DNA from: DATEMU01 sp964414585
GTDB taxonomy: Bacteria; Planctomycetota; Phycisphaerae; UBA1845; UTPLA1
Assembly (NCBI GenBank): GCA_964414585.1
Contig: CAYPXR010000088.1
Span: 1-34,744, forward strand
Length of the DNA: 34,744 nucleotides
Direction: 5' to 3'
Shown: positions 1-6,504 of the stretch, piece after piece
Layout of the letters: the number at the start of each line of letters is the position of its first letter
Position numbering within the stretch: position 1 is the first letter of the stretch
The notes under the pieces: model-generated
The model's database searches: none
What the model saw: the letters and a program-made list of their open reading frames with translations, nothing else
Told to the model about the DNA's origin: nothing
Made by a program: the position numbers and the translations under genes

Positions 1-278
1 TCGGCGCCGAGTCGATCGACTTTCTCGACATTGTGTTCCGGCTGGAAAAGACGTTTTCCATCAAGATCCCGCGGGGCGAATTGTTCCCCGACGACATCTT
101 GAACAACCCCGAATACGTCCAGGGCGGCAAGATGACGGCGAAGGGTCTGGCGACGCTCAAGAGCGCCATGCCCCACGCCGACTTCAGCGGGTTCGAAAAG
201 GACCCTGACGTCGCCAAGATGCCGAACCTTTTCACGGTCAAAACGATCGTGAACTACGTCACGACGAAGATGGCCTAG
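1..278 (+). CDS. Acyl carrier protein (5' truncated by window edge)
   Basis: The reading frame is open from the first base, so the N-terminus lies outside the window. The first visible residues read GAESIDFLDIVF, the phosphopantetheine-attachment motif of acyl carrier proteins (usual form G-x-D/E-S-L/I-D). The Ser that would carry the 4'-phosphopantetheine arm is encoded at 12-14. About 91 residues remain, somewhat long for the part of an ACP after the Ser because of a C-terminal extension. A GTG at 33 could be taken as a start, but it lies after the conserved Ser and would remove it. The stop is 8 bases before the FabZ-like gene, so this ACP is probably the dedicated carrier of the following ketosynthase unit. 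By inference it holds the growing acyl chain in the cytoplasm. Confidence 0.85.
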   Translation, partial: GAESIDFLDIVFRLEKTFSIKIPRGELFPDDILNNPEYVQGGKMTAKGLATLKSAMPHADFSGFEKDPDVAKMPNLFTVKTIVNYVTTKMA

Positions 279-286
279 AGTCTTTC

Positions 287-766
287 ATGCGCTGGATCTG
301 GATCGACAAGTTCGTGGATTTCCAATCCAAGGTTCGGGCGACGGCCATCAAGAACGTCAGCCTGGCCGAGGAGCACCTCCACGATCAGTTTCCGGCTTAT
401 CCGATCATGCCGGCGAGTCTAATCGTCGAGGGCATGGCTCAGACGGCCGGCATCCTCGTCGGCGAGGCCCGCAATTTCGAGGAAAAAGTCATCCTGGCAA
501 AGGTCAAGCGCGCCCGATTCGATCGGGAAGTTCGACCCGGTGAGCAGCTTCGTTACGAGGCCCAGATCGAGCAGGTCTCCCCCGAGGCCGCCAGTACGAC
601 GGGCAAGGTCTTTGCCGACGGGCAGCTTATGGCCGAGATCGACATCGTCTTCTCGCACATCGACAACAACCTCAGCGGCCTGAGTTTCCCGGAGGAAAAC
701 TTTGTTTTCACCGAGGATTTCAAGTCGCTTCTGAGGACCTACAATATCTCCACGCAAAATGCCTGA
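287..766 (+). CDS. FabZ-like 3-hydroxyacyl-ACP dehydratase family protein with altered active site
   Basis: This 159-residue protein is a single hot-dog fold of the FabA/FabZ family, about the usual FabZ length. The family signature is at residues 34-51 (QFPAYPIMPASLIVEGMAQ). In FabZ the catalytic pair is a His directly before FPG and a Glu 14 residues later. Here Glu48 is present, but position 34 is Gln (codon cag), and the Gly after FP is Ala. His30 and His32 lie close by. It may therefore be a weak or non-catalytic dehydratase, a thioesterase-like relative, or an enzyme using a displaced His. It sits 8 bases after the ACP stop and 27 bases before the KSbeta-like gene, so it belongs to the same operon. 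The family call is firm; the activity is not. Confidence 0.85.
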   Translation: MRWIWIDKFVDFQSKVRATAIKNVSLAEEHLHDQFPAYPIMPASLIVEGMAQTAGILVGEARNFEEKVILAKVKRARFDREVRPGEQLRYEAQIEQVSPEAASTTGKVFADGQLMAEIDIVFSHIDNNLSGLSFPEENFVFTEDFKSLLRTYNISTQNA

Positions 767-793
767 CCGTCGTTCGCGAGGCTCCGCCAACCC

Positions 794-2155
794 ATGCCCA
801 GCAACAAGAAAAATCGAGTCGTCATTACCGGCCTCGGCGTCGTCTCGCCGCTCGGCGTAGGCATTAGCGAGACCTTCGACGGTCTCGTGGAAAAGCGGTG
901 CGGCATCGACCGTATCCAGGCGTTCGATCCCAGCCGCTTCAGCTCGCAGATCGCCGGTGAAGTCAAGCAAGGCAAAGTCGCCGATTGCGTGCCTAAGGGC
1001 TATCGCAAAGCCGCCAAGGTCATGGCCCGCGACATCGAGCTGGCCGTCATCGCCGCTTATCACGCGACGAAGGACGCCGGCATCAAGACCAAATGCCTCG
1101 TCGATCGCGGCGAAGCCGAAGGCGGCGTCGACGTCGATTCGACGCGCTTCGGGGCCAACATCGGCGCGGGCCTCATCTGCGCTGATTTGACGGAACTCGC
1201 CGGAGCGCTGGCCAGCGCCGCCGAGCGGCCCGACGCCCCGCAAGACCGCGGCTTCACGTTGAACAAATGGGGCACCGAAGGGATGAACAACCTGACGCCC
1301 CTCTGGTTGTTGAAATTCCTGCCCAACATGCTCGCCTGCCACGTCACGATCGTTCACGATTGTCAGGCTCCGTCGAACACGATTACGTGCGGCGAGGCCA
1401 GCAGCCACCTGGCGATCGGCGAGGCCTTTCGCACGATCGAACGCGGCGCGGCTGATATCTGCATCTGCGGCGGCGCCGAAAGCAAGATCAACCCGATGGG
1501 TTTGTTGCGCCAATCGCTGCTCAATCGCCTCGTGACCGACTGCAACGATCGACCCGCGGACGCCTGCCGTCCTTTTGATGCCGCCCGCAAAGGCACCGTC
1601 ATCAGCGAAGGCGGCGGGCTGCTCATTCTGGAAGAACTCGAACGCGCCAAGAGACGCGGCGCGAAGATCTATGCCGAACTGGTCGGTTTCGGCGCCGCCG
1701 TGAACGCCAAGCACTGGCTGGAACCGCAAGCCGATGGCCGCGCGGTTCATTTGGCCATGAACAAGGCCCTCGCCGATTCGGGCTTGTCGCCGTCGGCCGT
1801 CGGTCTCGTCAACGCCTCGGGCGTCGGGACCGTCGCCAACGACGCCTCTGAAGCCGCCGGTATTCGATCCACGCTGGGCGATGCCGCCGCCACGGTTCCC
1901 GTCCTCGCCACCAAGGGCTCGCTCGGAAACAATGGCGCGGGCAGCGGGGCGATCGATTTGGCCGTCACCATCATGGCCCTGCATCGCGGAATCATCCCGC
2001 CGTCGTTCAACACCGAAAAGGTGGACCCGGCCTGCGGCTTAAACGTCGTCCGCGGCGACCCGACGGATTGCCGGGCGGAAGTCGCCCTTTCGGTCGCGGG
2101 CGCCCTTTCCGGCGGTCAGACGGCGGCCCTCGTCGTTCGGAGGTACCACGCATGA
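794..2155 (+). CDS. Ketosynthase-like protein lacking the Cys-His-His triad (KSbeta / chain-length-factor-like)
   Basis: This 453-residue protein has the full thiolase fold of a FabF-type ketosynthase, starting RVVITGLGVVSPLG and ending in a GGQTAALVV strand. The catalytic positions are changed. At the nucleophile the sequence is NTITCGEASSHLAIGEA (195-211), with one extra residue and Cys199 out of register, so Gly or Glu falls where the Cys should be. The HGTGT motif reads SGVGT (342-346). The second His motif, LGH in active enzymes, reads LGN (Asn379), although Lys374 is kept. This matches a KSbeta or chain-length-factor subunit, which pairs with an active KSalpha and shapes the product pocket. 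Its stop overlaps the start of the active ketosynthase (ATGA), which favours equimolar heterodimer synthesis. Expression with ACP and the dehydratase-like gene is inferred from spacing. Confidence 0.85.
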   Translation: MPSNKKNRVVITGLGVVSPLGVGISETFDGLVEKRCGIDRIQAFDPSRFSSQIAGEVKQGKVADCVPKGYRKAAKVMARDIELAVIAAYHATKDAGIKTKCLVDRGEAEGGVDVDSTRFGANIGAGLICADLTELAGALASAAERPDAPQDRGFTLNKWGTEGMNNLTPLWLLKFLPNMLACHVTIVHDCQAPSNTITCGEASSHLAIGEAFRTIERGAADICICGGAESKINPMGLLRQSLLNRLVTDCNDRPADACRPFDAARKGTVISEGGGLLILEELERAKRRGAKIYAELVGFGAAVNAKHWLEPQADGRAVHLAMNKALADSGLSPSAVGLVNASGVGTVANDASEAAGIRSTLGDAAATVPVLATKGSLGNNGAGSGAIDLAVTIMALHRGIIPPSFNTEKVDPACGLNVVRGDPTDCRAEVALSVAGALSGGQTAALVVRRYHA

Positions 2156-3447
2156 GTCGCCGCGTCGTCGTCACTGGAATCGGCTGGATCACCCCCCTCG
2201 GCCACGACATCGAGTCCGCCTGGGCGAAGATCATCAACGGCGAAAGCGGCATCGCGAAGACGACCATCTTCGACGCGGGCACCTTCCCCACCCAGTTCTC
2301 CGCGGAGGTCAAGGGCTTCGAACTTCAAAAGTTCCTGGGGAGCGATTACGACAATCACAAGGAAGTCAGCCGCCAGGCGTCCTTCGCCCTGGCCGCCGCC
2401 AAGCTGGCCTGGGCCGATTCAAAACTGAATAACGCTCAAAAGCTCGATCGCACGCGGATCGGAGTGTATTTGGGTGGCGGCGAAGGACCGATGGATTTCG
2501 ACAACTTTACGGCGGCCGCCGTCGAAGGCTGGAACTACGCCGAGAACGATCTGGACACCAAGCGCTGGGCCGACGTCGCCTATTCTCGGCTCAAGCAGAT
2601 CGTCGAGGCCGAGCAGGACCCGAACATGGCCGCCGGACACATTGCCCAGCTCTTCGGCGTTGAAGGCCCCAATTTCAATACCCTGACGGCCTGCGCTGCC
2701 AGCACTCAAGCCATCGGCGAGGCGACCAATATGATCCGCCGAGGCGACGCCGACATCATGATCTCCGGCGGTTGCCACTCCATGATCCACCCCTTCGGCG
2801 TTACGGGTTTCAACCGACTCACCGCGCTTTCAACTCGCAATGATTCCTGCGTTACCGCCTCGCGTCCCTTTGATCGCACGCGCGACGGCTTCGTCCTCGG
2901 CGAGGGCGCCGGCATGCTCATCTTGGAAGAACTGTCGCACGCCCGGGCGCGGGGCGCAAAGATTCTCTGCGAGATTGTCGGCTACGGATCGACGGCCGAC
3001 GCCTTCCGCATCACCGACATTCACGAAGACGGCCGCGGCGGAATCGCCGCCATGCGTGCCGCCCTGCAGGACGCCGGCAAGAAGCCGGAGGACATTGACT
3101 ACATCTCCGCCCACGGCACCGGCACACAGGAAAACGACAAAATCGAATCGCTCGCCATCCGCGGTGTCTTTGGCGACCGGGCAAAGAAAGTCCCGGTCAG
3201 CAGCGTCAAGAGCATGTTGGGCCATCTCATTGCCGCCGCCGGCGCGTGCGAGTTGATCACCTGCGTCCTGGCGATCCGCGATCAGGTCCTGCCGCCAACG
3301 ATGAATTACCAAACGCCTGATCCCGTCTGCGATTTGGACTACGTTCCCAACGCCTCGCGCAAGGCCAAGGTCCGCACCTGTCTTTCGAACTCCTTCGACT
3401 TCGGCGGCCAGAACGATACGCTCGTGGTGACGGAATACCAGGAATAA
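2152..3447 (+). CDS. Beta-ketoacyl-ACP synthase, FabF/KSalpha type (catalytically intact)
   Basis: It condenses an acyl chain with malonyl-ACP. From ATG 2152 the protein is 431 residues, standard for FabF. The triad is complete: Cys181 in NTLTACAASTQAIGEA, His321 in AHGTGT and His358 in SMLGH, with the supporting Lys353. The C-terminus has NSFDFGGQN in place of the usual NSFGFGG gate loop. An in-frame start further upstream (2068) would add 28 residues of low-complexity sequence inside the previous gene. The start at 2152 was preferred because it has an AGG-rich ribosome site (CGGAGG) just ahead and gives the conserved RRVVVTGIGW opening. It overlaps the KSbeta-like gene by four bases. Together they look like the condensing unit of a specialised fatty-acid or type II polyketide-like pathway whose product cannot be told from this window. 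Confidence 0.93.
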   Translation: MSRRVVVTGIGWITPLGHDIESAWAKIINGESGIAKTTIFDAGTFPTQFSAEVKGFELQKFLGSDYDNHKEVSRQASFALAAAKLAWADSKLNNAQKLDRTRIGVYLGGGEGPMDFDNFTAAAVEGWNYAENDLDTKRWADVAYSRLKQIVEAEQDPNMAAGHIAQLFGVEGPNFNTLTACAASTQAIGEATNMIRRGDADIMISGGCHSMIHPFGVTGFNRLTALSTRNDSCVTASRPFDRTRDGFVLGEGAGMLILEELSHARARGAKILCEIVGYGSTADAFRITDIHEDGRGGIAAMRAALQDAGKKPEDIDYISAHGTGTQENDKIESLAIRGVFGDRAKKVPVSSVKSMLGHLIAAAGACELITCVLAIRDQVLPPTMNYQTPDPVCDLDYVPNASRKAKVRTCLSNSFDFGGQNDTLVVTEYQE

Positions 3448-3532
3448 GTCCGAGCGTCCCGTCCGGCCTCCCCCCCATCCTGACAGCAGATGGATTAACA
3501 TGATGCCGCCTGCAGAGCAGGAGGATTCTCTT

Positions 3533-5038
3533 ATGACTTGGACAACGCCGCTATATTTGATTTTGTCTCTCATCTTGCTCCTGATGAACGGTTTCTTCGT
3601 TCTCGCGGAGTTTGCGCTGGTCAAGGTCCGCGCCACGCGCCTCGAGGAATTGGCGCGGGACGGAAATCGCCGCGCGGGCATGGCCAAGGAAATGGTCGCT
3701 CATTTGGACAACTATCTCTCCGCCACTCAACTGGGCATCACCGTTGCCAGCCTGGGACTCGGATGGGTGGGCGAACCCGCCTTTGCCGGCATGATTCACG
3801 CTTTTGTTGGATTACCGGGCTGGTGGTCGCCGGCGGTCAGCCATGGCCTGTCGGCCTTTCTCGCGTTCGCGTTGATCACCTTTTTGCACATCTGGATCGG
3901 CGAGCTGGCGCCCAAGAGCCTGGCGATCCGGCGCGCCGAGCAAAGCGCGTTGGCCATCGCCTACCCGATGCGCTGGGCCTATTTCGTCTTTTATGTGCCG
4001 ATGCGGGCGCTGAACGGCGCGTCGAACTGGCTGCTTCGGCGGATCGGACTGGGCGCCATGGCCGAAGAGGTCGCCCATTCCGAAGAGGAATTGCGCATGC
4101 TTCTGTCGTCGGCGCAGGAAAGCGGAGAATTTTCCTTCAACCGCCTGCTCATCCTCGAGAACATCTTCGACCTGGGAAAGCAATCGGTCCGCGACGCCAT
4201 GCTCCCCTGGTCCGAGGCGAGGTATCTCTGTCGAAACACGTCCGGCGATGACGTCCTTCGGGCGGTCATCGAACACAAACATTCCCGTTGGCCAGTTCTG
4301 GAGGCGCCCGGTGGAAAGCCCGTCGGCTATCTCCTCGTCAAGGACCTGGTCATCGGCGGAATGGGCCTGAGCGATTGGACCCGACTGATTCGGCCCATGC
4401 GCGTCGTCCTCCCGGGCACCAGCCTCGAAACGACCTTGCAACAGTTGCAACGCGACGGCGCCAACATGGCCGTGGTCATGGAACAAAACCGCCCCATCGG
4501 ACTCATCACCCTCGAGGACATCCTCGAGGAAATCGTCGGGCGAATCGAAGACGAGTACCCTCGTTTGCCGAGGTTTTTCGTCAAGGATGCCCTGGCCAAA
4601 GGAGCGATTACACTCGACGTTCAGGGTCGGACGCCTGAAGAATGCATCCGGGCACTGGCAAAGCTCATCCCCGGCGAGCATCTGCCGCCGGGCGCCAATA
4701 TCGCGGAGTTGGCCGTCGCTAGGGAGAAGCTCGTTCCGACCGACATTGGTTTCGGCGTGGCTATCCCCCATGCCCGTTGCGCGAACCTGATTTCGCCGAT
4801 TTTGGTATTTGGTCGATGCACCGAAGGCGTCGCCTTCGCGCCACAATCCACCGAGCCTGTCCGGCTGATTTTCTTGTTGGTGACTCCTGCCGAACGGCCC
4901 AATTTACAGGTGTTTTTTCTCAGCCAGATCGCGAGCATTGCCAGAAACGAACTGGTGCGGGAACGCCTTGCCAGTGCGGAAAACGCGGAAGAAATCGTGG
5001 AAGTTATCGCTGCCGCCGATCCGGCGGTCACGGGATAA
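3533..5038 (+). CDS. CNNM/DUF21 membrane protein with CBS pair fused to a PTS EIIA (fructose/Ntr-type) domain
   Basis: The protein has 501 residues. Residues 1-190 are a DUF21/CNNM transmembrane domain (GFFVLAEFALVKVRATRLEEL near the first helix, then IGELAPKS), the family linked to divalent-cation transport. Residues about 205-340 hold two CBS motifs (VRDAMLPW and PIGLITLEDILEEIVG). The usual C-terminal CorC/HlyC domain is absent. Instead residues about 355-501 resemble PTS EIIA type 2 (PtsN/FruA-like), with GFGVAIPHAR placing the phospho-acceptor at His413. The start was set at ATG 3533 because AGGAGG at 3519-3524 lies 8 bases upstream; an earlier ATG at 3500 lacks such a site. A cation-transport-like channel under phosphotransfer control is an inference from the fusion. 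No HPr or EI gene is visible nearby. Confidence 0.85.
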   Translation: MTWTTPLYLILSLILLLMNGFFVLAEFALVKVRATRLEELARDGNRRAGMAKEMVAHLDNYLSATQLGITVASLGLGWVGEPAFAGMIHAFVGLPGWWSPAVSHGLSAFLAFALITFLHIWIGELAPKSLAIRRAEQSALAIAYPMRWAYFVFYVPMRALNGASNWLLRRIGLGAMAEEVAHSEEELRMLLSSAQESGEFSFNRLLILENIFDLGKQSVRDAMLPWSEARYLCRNTSGDDVLRAVIEHKHSRWPVLEAPGGKPVGYLLVKDLVIGGMGLSDWTRLIRPMRVVLPGTSLETTLQQLQRDGANMAVVMEQNRPIGLITLEDILEEIVGRIEDEYPRLPRFFVKDALAKGAITLDVQGRTPEECIRALAKLIPGEHLPPGANIAELAVAREKLVPTDIGFGVAIPHARCANLISPILVFGRCTEGVAFAPQSTEPVRLIFLLVTPAERPNLQVFFLSQIASIARNELVRERLASAENAEEIVEVIAAADPAVTG

Positions 5039-5073
5039 TTGCTCCGCCTTCCTCAAAATCGTCGGGGCCACTC

Positions 5074-5102
5074 TTGATTCTGAACATCCGATGGAGTAGA
5101 CT
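5074..5102 (+). promoter_or_regulatory. Candidate sigma70-type promoter upstream of the phenylalanine hydroxylase leader
   Basis: TTGATT at 5074-5079 and TAGACT at 5097-5102 are separated by 17 bases, each matching four of six consensus positions. Transcription would begin near 5109, almost at the ATG of the Tyr-rich mini-ORF at 5111, which would make that ORF nearly leaderless. This is a motif match only. Confidence 0.3.
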
Positions 5103-5110
5103 GATCCGTG

Positions 5111-5161
5111 ATGTATACGCAACAGTACATCCCTTCTTACGGCTACGAGTACCCGCGCTAG
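5111..5161 (+). CDS. Putative Tyr-rich leader peptide upstream of phenylalanine hydroxylase
   Basis: This 16-codon ORF encodes MYTQQYIPSYGYEYPR, with five Tyr codons in sixteen. It lies 113 bases before a gene whose product makes tyrosine from phenylalanine. Its stop codon is inside a perfect 6-bp hairpin (ACCCGC-GCTA-GCGGGT, 5151-5166). A Tyr-rich leader with an overlapping hairpin is the layout of a ribosome-stalling attenuator, as known for trp, his and phe leaders. I know of no such leader described for phenylalanine hydroxylase. The ribosome site is weak (GGAG about 14 bases upstream), and a chance ORF of this size is quite possible. Confidence 0.3.
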   Translation: MYTQQYIPSYGYEYPR

Positions 5162-5166
5162 CGGGT
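5151..5166 (+). other. Perfect 6-bp hairpin overlapping the leader stop codon
   Basis: ACCCGC (5151-5156) pairs with GCGGGT (5161-5166) around the loop GCTA. The TAG stop of the Tyr-rich ORF at 5159-5161 falls in the loop and the first base of the second arm. No T-run follows directly, so it is not a stand-alone terminator. It could act as a pause or anti-terminator stem. Confidence 0.4.
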
Positions 5167-5208
5167 CAATAGTCAATCTCTTTCATCATCTGTTCCCCCT
5201 TTTCTTTC

Positions 5209-5234
5209 CGAGCATGGATTGGTTCTCGTTTTTT
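5209..5234 (+). terminator. Weak hairpin plus T6 run in the phenylalanine hydroxylase leader
   Basis: CGAG (5209-5212) can pair with CTCG (5225-5228), extended past a mismatch by two more pairs, and TTTTTT follows at 5229-5234. The stem is short, so this would be a poor stand-alone terminator. Its position between the Tyr-rich ORF and the hydroxylase gene would suit attenuation. A nine-codon ORF, MDWFSFFI (5214-5240), runs through it. Confidence 0.2.
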
Positions 5235-5274
5235 ATTTGAATCCCTGGTGACCGTTTCCGATAGAAGGTGACTC

Positions 5275-6126
5275 ATGTTTCAAGACGAGCATATAGGTTC
5301 CCCGTTGCCCGGCCCGGCAGAATTGCCCGCGCTGGAACTCGACCCCAAACATCCCGGCATCAACGATCCGGCCTATGTGCAACGGCGGACGTTTTTTTTC
5401 AATCTCGCCCGAAAGGCCCGTCTGGCCCACGGCGAAATGCCCGATATCGCCTACACGCCGGAAGAAAACGCGATCTGGGCACTGATCGTCCAACGCCTCG
5501 CGGAGGCCCACGATCGCCGCGCCTGGGCGACCTACCTGGACGGCCGTAAACGACTGGGTTTCGTCCCGGACCGGCTTCCCAATCTTCGCGAGCTCAGCCG
5601 AAAGCTCCACTCGTGGAACGGCCTGCGACTGGCCCCGGCCGAAGGGCTTATCGACTTCCGCGAGTTTTTCTCGCATCTGGCCGACCGGGAAATGCCCTGC
5701 ACACAATACCTCCGGCACGGTTCCCAACCGCAATACACCCCGGAGCCGGACGTCATCCACGACGTCATCGGTCACGTCCCGGCACTCATGAACGCGGAAT
5801 ACGTCGAGCTGATCCAGATCGTCGGCCGCGCCGCGCGCAAGGCCACGCCCGCGCAGCTCGCCATGCTCAACCGTATCTACTGGTTTGGAATTGAATTCGG
5901 CCTGATTGAAGAACGCGACGACGTCAAGATCTTCGGCTCTGGACTCCTGTCGTCCTTCGGTGAGATGGAGCATGCGTTCGGCGACGAGGTCCAGCGATTG
6001 CCGTTTGTGATGGCGGACGTGATCGAGCGCGACTACGACCCCACGGCGATGCAGCCCGTTGTCTTCGTCATCCCGTCCCTGGCAAGACTGGTCCAGGACA
6101 CGCGGGACCTGGTCAGCCGTTTTTAG
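5275..6126 (+). CDS. phhA: Phenylalanine 4-monooxygenase (pterin-dependent aromatic amino acid hydroxylase)
   Basis: It hydroxylates L-Phe to L-Tyr with O2, tetrahydropterin and non-haem iron. The 283-residue length matches the single-domain bacterial enzymes, which lack the N-terminal ACT domain of animal forms. The iron ligands are visible: His162 and His167 in PEPDVIHDVIGHVP, and Glu207 in YWFGIEFGL. The GSGLLSSFGE segment (221-230) is also typical of the family. The ATG at 5275 has AAGGTG five bases upstream. It is preceded by a 236-bp leader with a Tyr-rich mini-ORF and hairpins. Its stop overlaps by three bases the stop of the convergent small membrane-protein gene. No pterin-recycling dehydratase (PhhB) is seen beside it. 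Confidence 0.94.
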   Translation: MFQDEHIGSPLPGPAELPALELDPKHPGINDPAYVQRRTFFFNLARKARLAHGEMPDIAYTPEENAIWALIVQRLAEAHDRRAWATYLDGRKRLGFVPDRLPNLRELSRKLHSWNGLRLAPAEGLIDFREFFSHLADREMPCTQYLRHGSQPQYTPEPDVIHDVIGHVPALMNAEYVELIQIVGRAARKATPAQLAMLNRIYWFGIEFGLIEERDDVKIFGSGLLSSFGEMEHAFGDEVQRLPFVMADVIERDYDPTAMQPVVFVIPSLARLVQDTRDLVSRF

Positions 6127-6350
6127 TCGCGCGACGACTCGGAGGGCCCCTTCGCCGCCAGGATGCGCTCGATCTCGTCCGCGCTCATCCCGCGCTCTAC
6201 CAGTGACCGCTTGAGGGCGTTTTCCGACTTCGTCTTTTCGATGCTCCGCCACGCCATCGCGATGGAGCCCGCGATGGGGATCAGGCAGCCCATGACCACC
6301 GCGATGTTGGGCATCTGAAGCAACTGGTTCCAATCGAATTCCGCGAGCAT
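6123..6350 (-). CDS. Small single-pass membrane protein, function unknown
   Basis: This 75-residue protein has one hydrophobic segment at about 15-35 (IAVVMGCLIPIAGSIAMAW) and then a charged cytoplasmic tail with a short helical motif (LVERGMSADEIERIL), like the tails of SHOCT or PspC-type small proteins. The ATG is at 6348-6350. It converges on phenylalanine hydroxylase with overlapping stops. I do not recognise a specific family. The composition and typical codon use suggest a real gene. Confidence 0.65.
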   Translation of the reverse strand: MLAEFDWNQLLQMPNIAVVMGCLIPIAGSIAMAWRSIEKTKSENALKRSLVERGMSADEIERILAAKGPSESSRD

Positions 6351-6504
6351 GATCGAATCTCCGCCCGGTTATTCGCAACGAGGTTCAACGCGCCCGGCAC
6401 GCATTTCAACCTTGTATTGGCCCCGGAAATGGAAATATTCCATCCCTTGGAGCCCGATTCCGGGCCCTTTTAGCCACGAGTGACATTCCGGGCAAGCCGA
6501 CCAA

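Noticed and set aside
419..1984. 521-residue minus-strand open frame across the ketosynthase region
   Set aside because: It is antiparallel to clearly coding FabZ-like and ketosynthase genes; its product is Arg/Gly/Asp/Ala-rich with no domain. Such frames arise from GC-rich codon structure.
2068..2151. Upstream extension of the active ketosynthase
   Set aside because: The extra 28 residues are Arg/Gly/Pro-rich and lie inside the previous gene. ATG 2152 with CGGAGG gives the conserved N-terminus.
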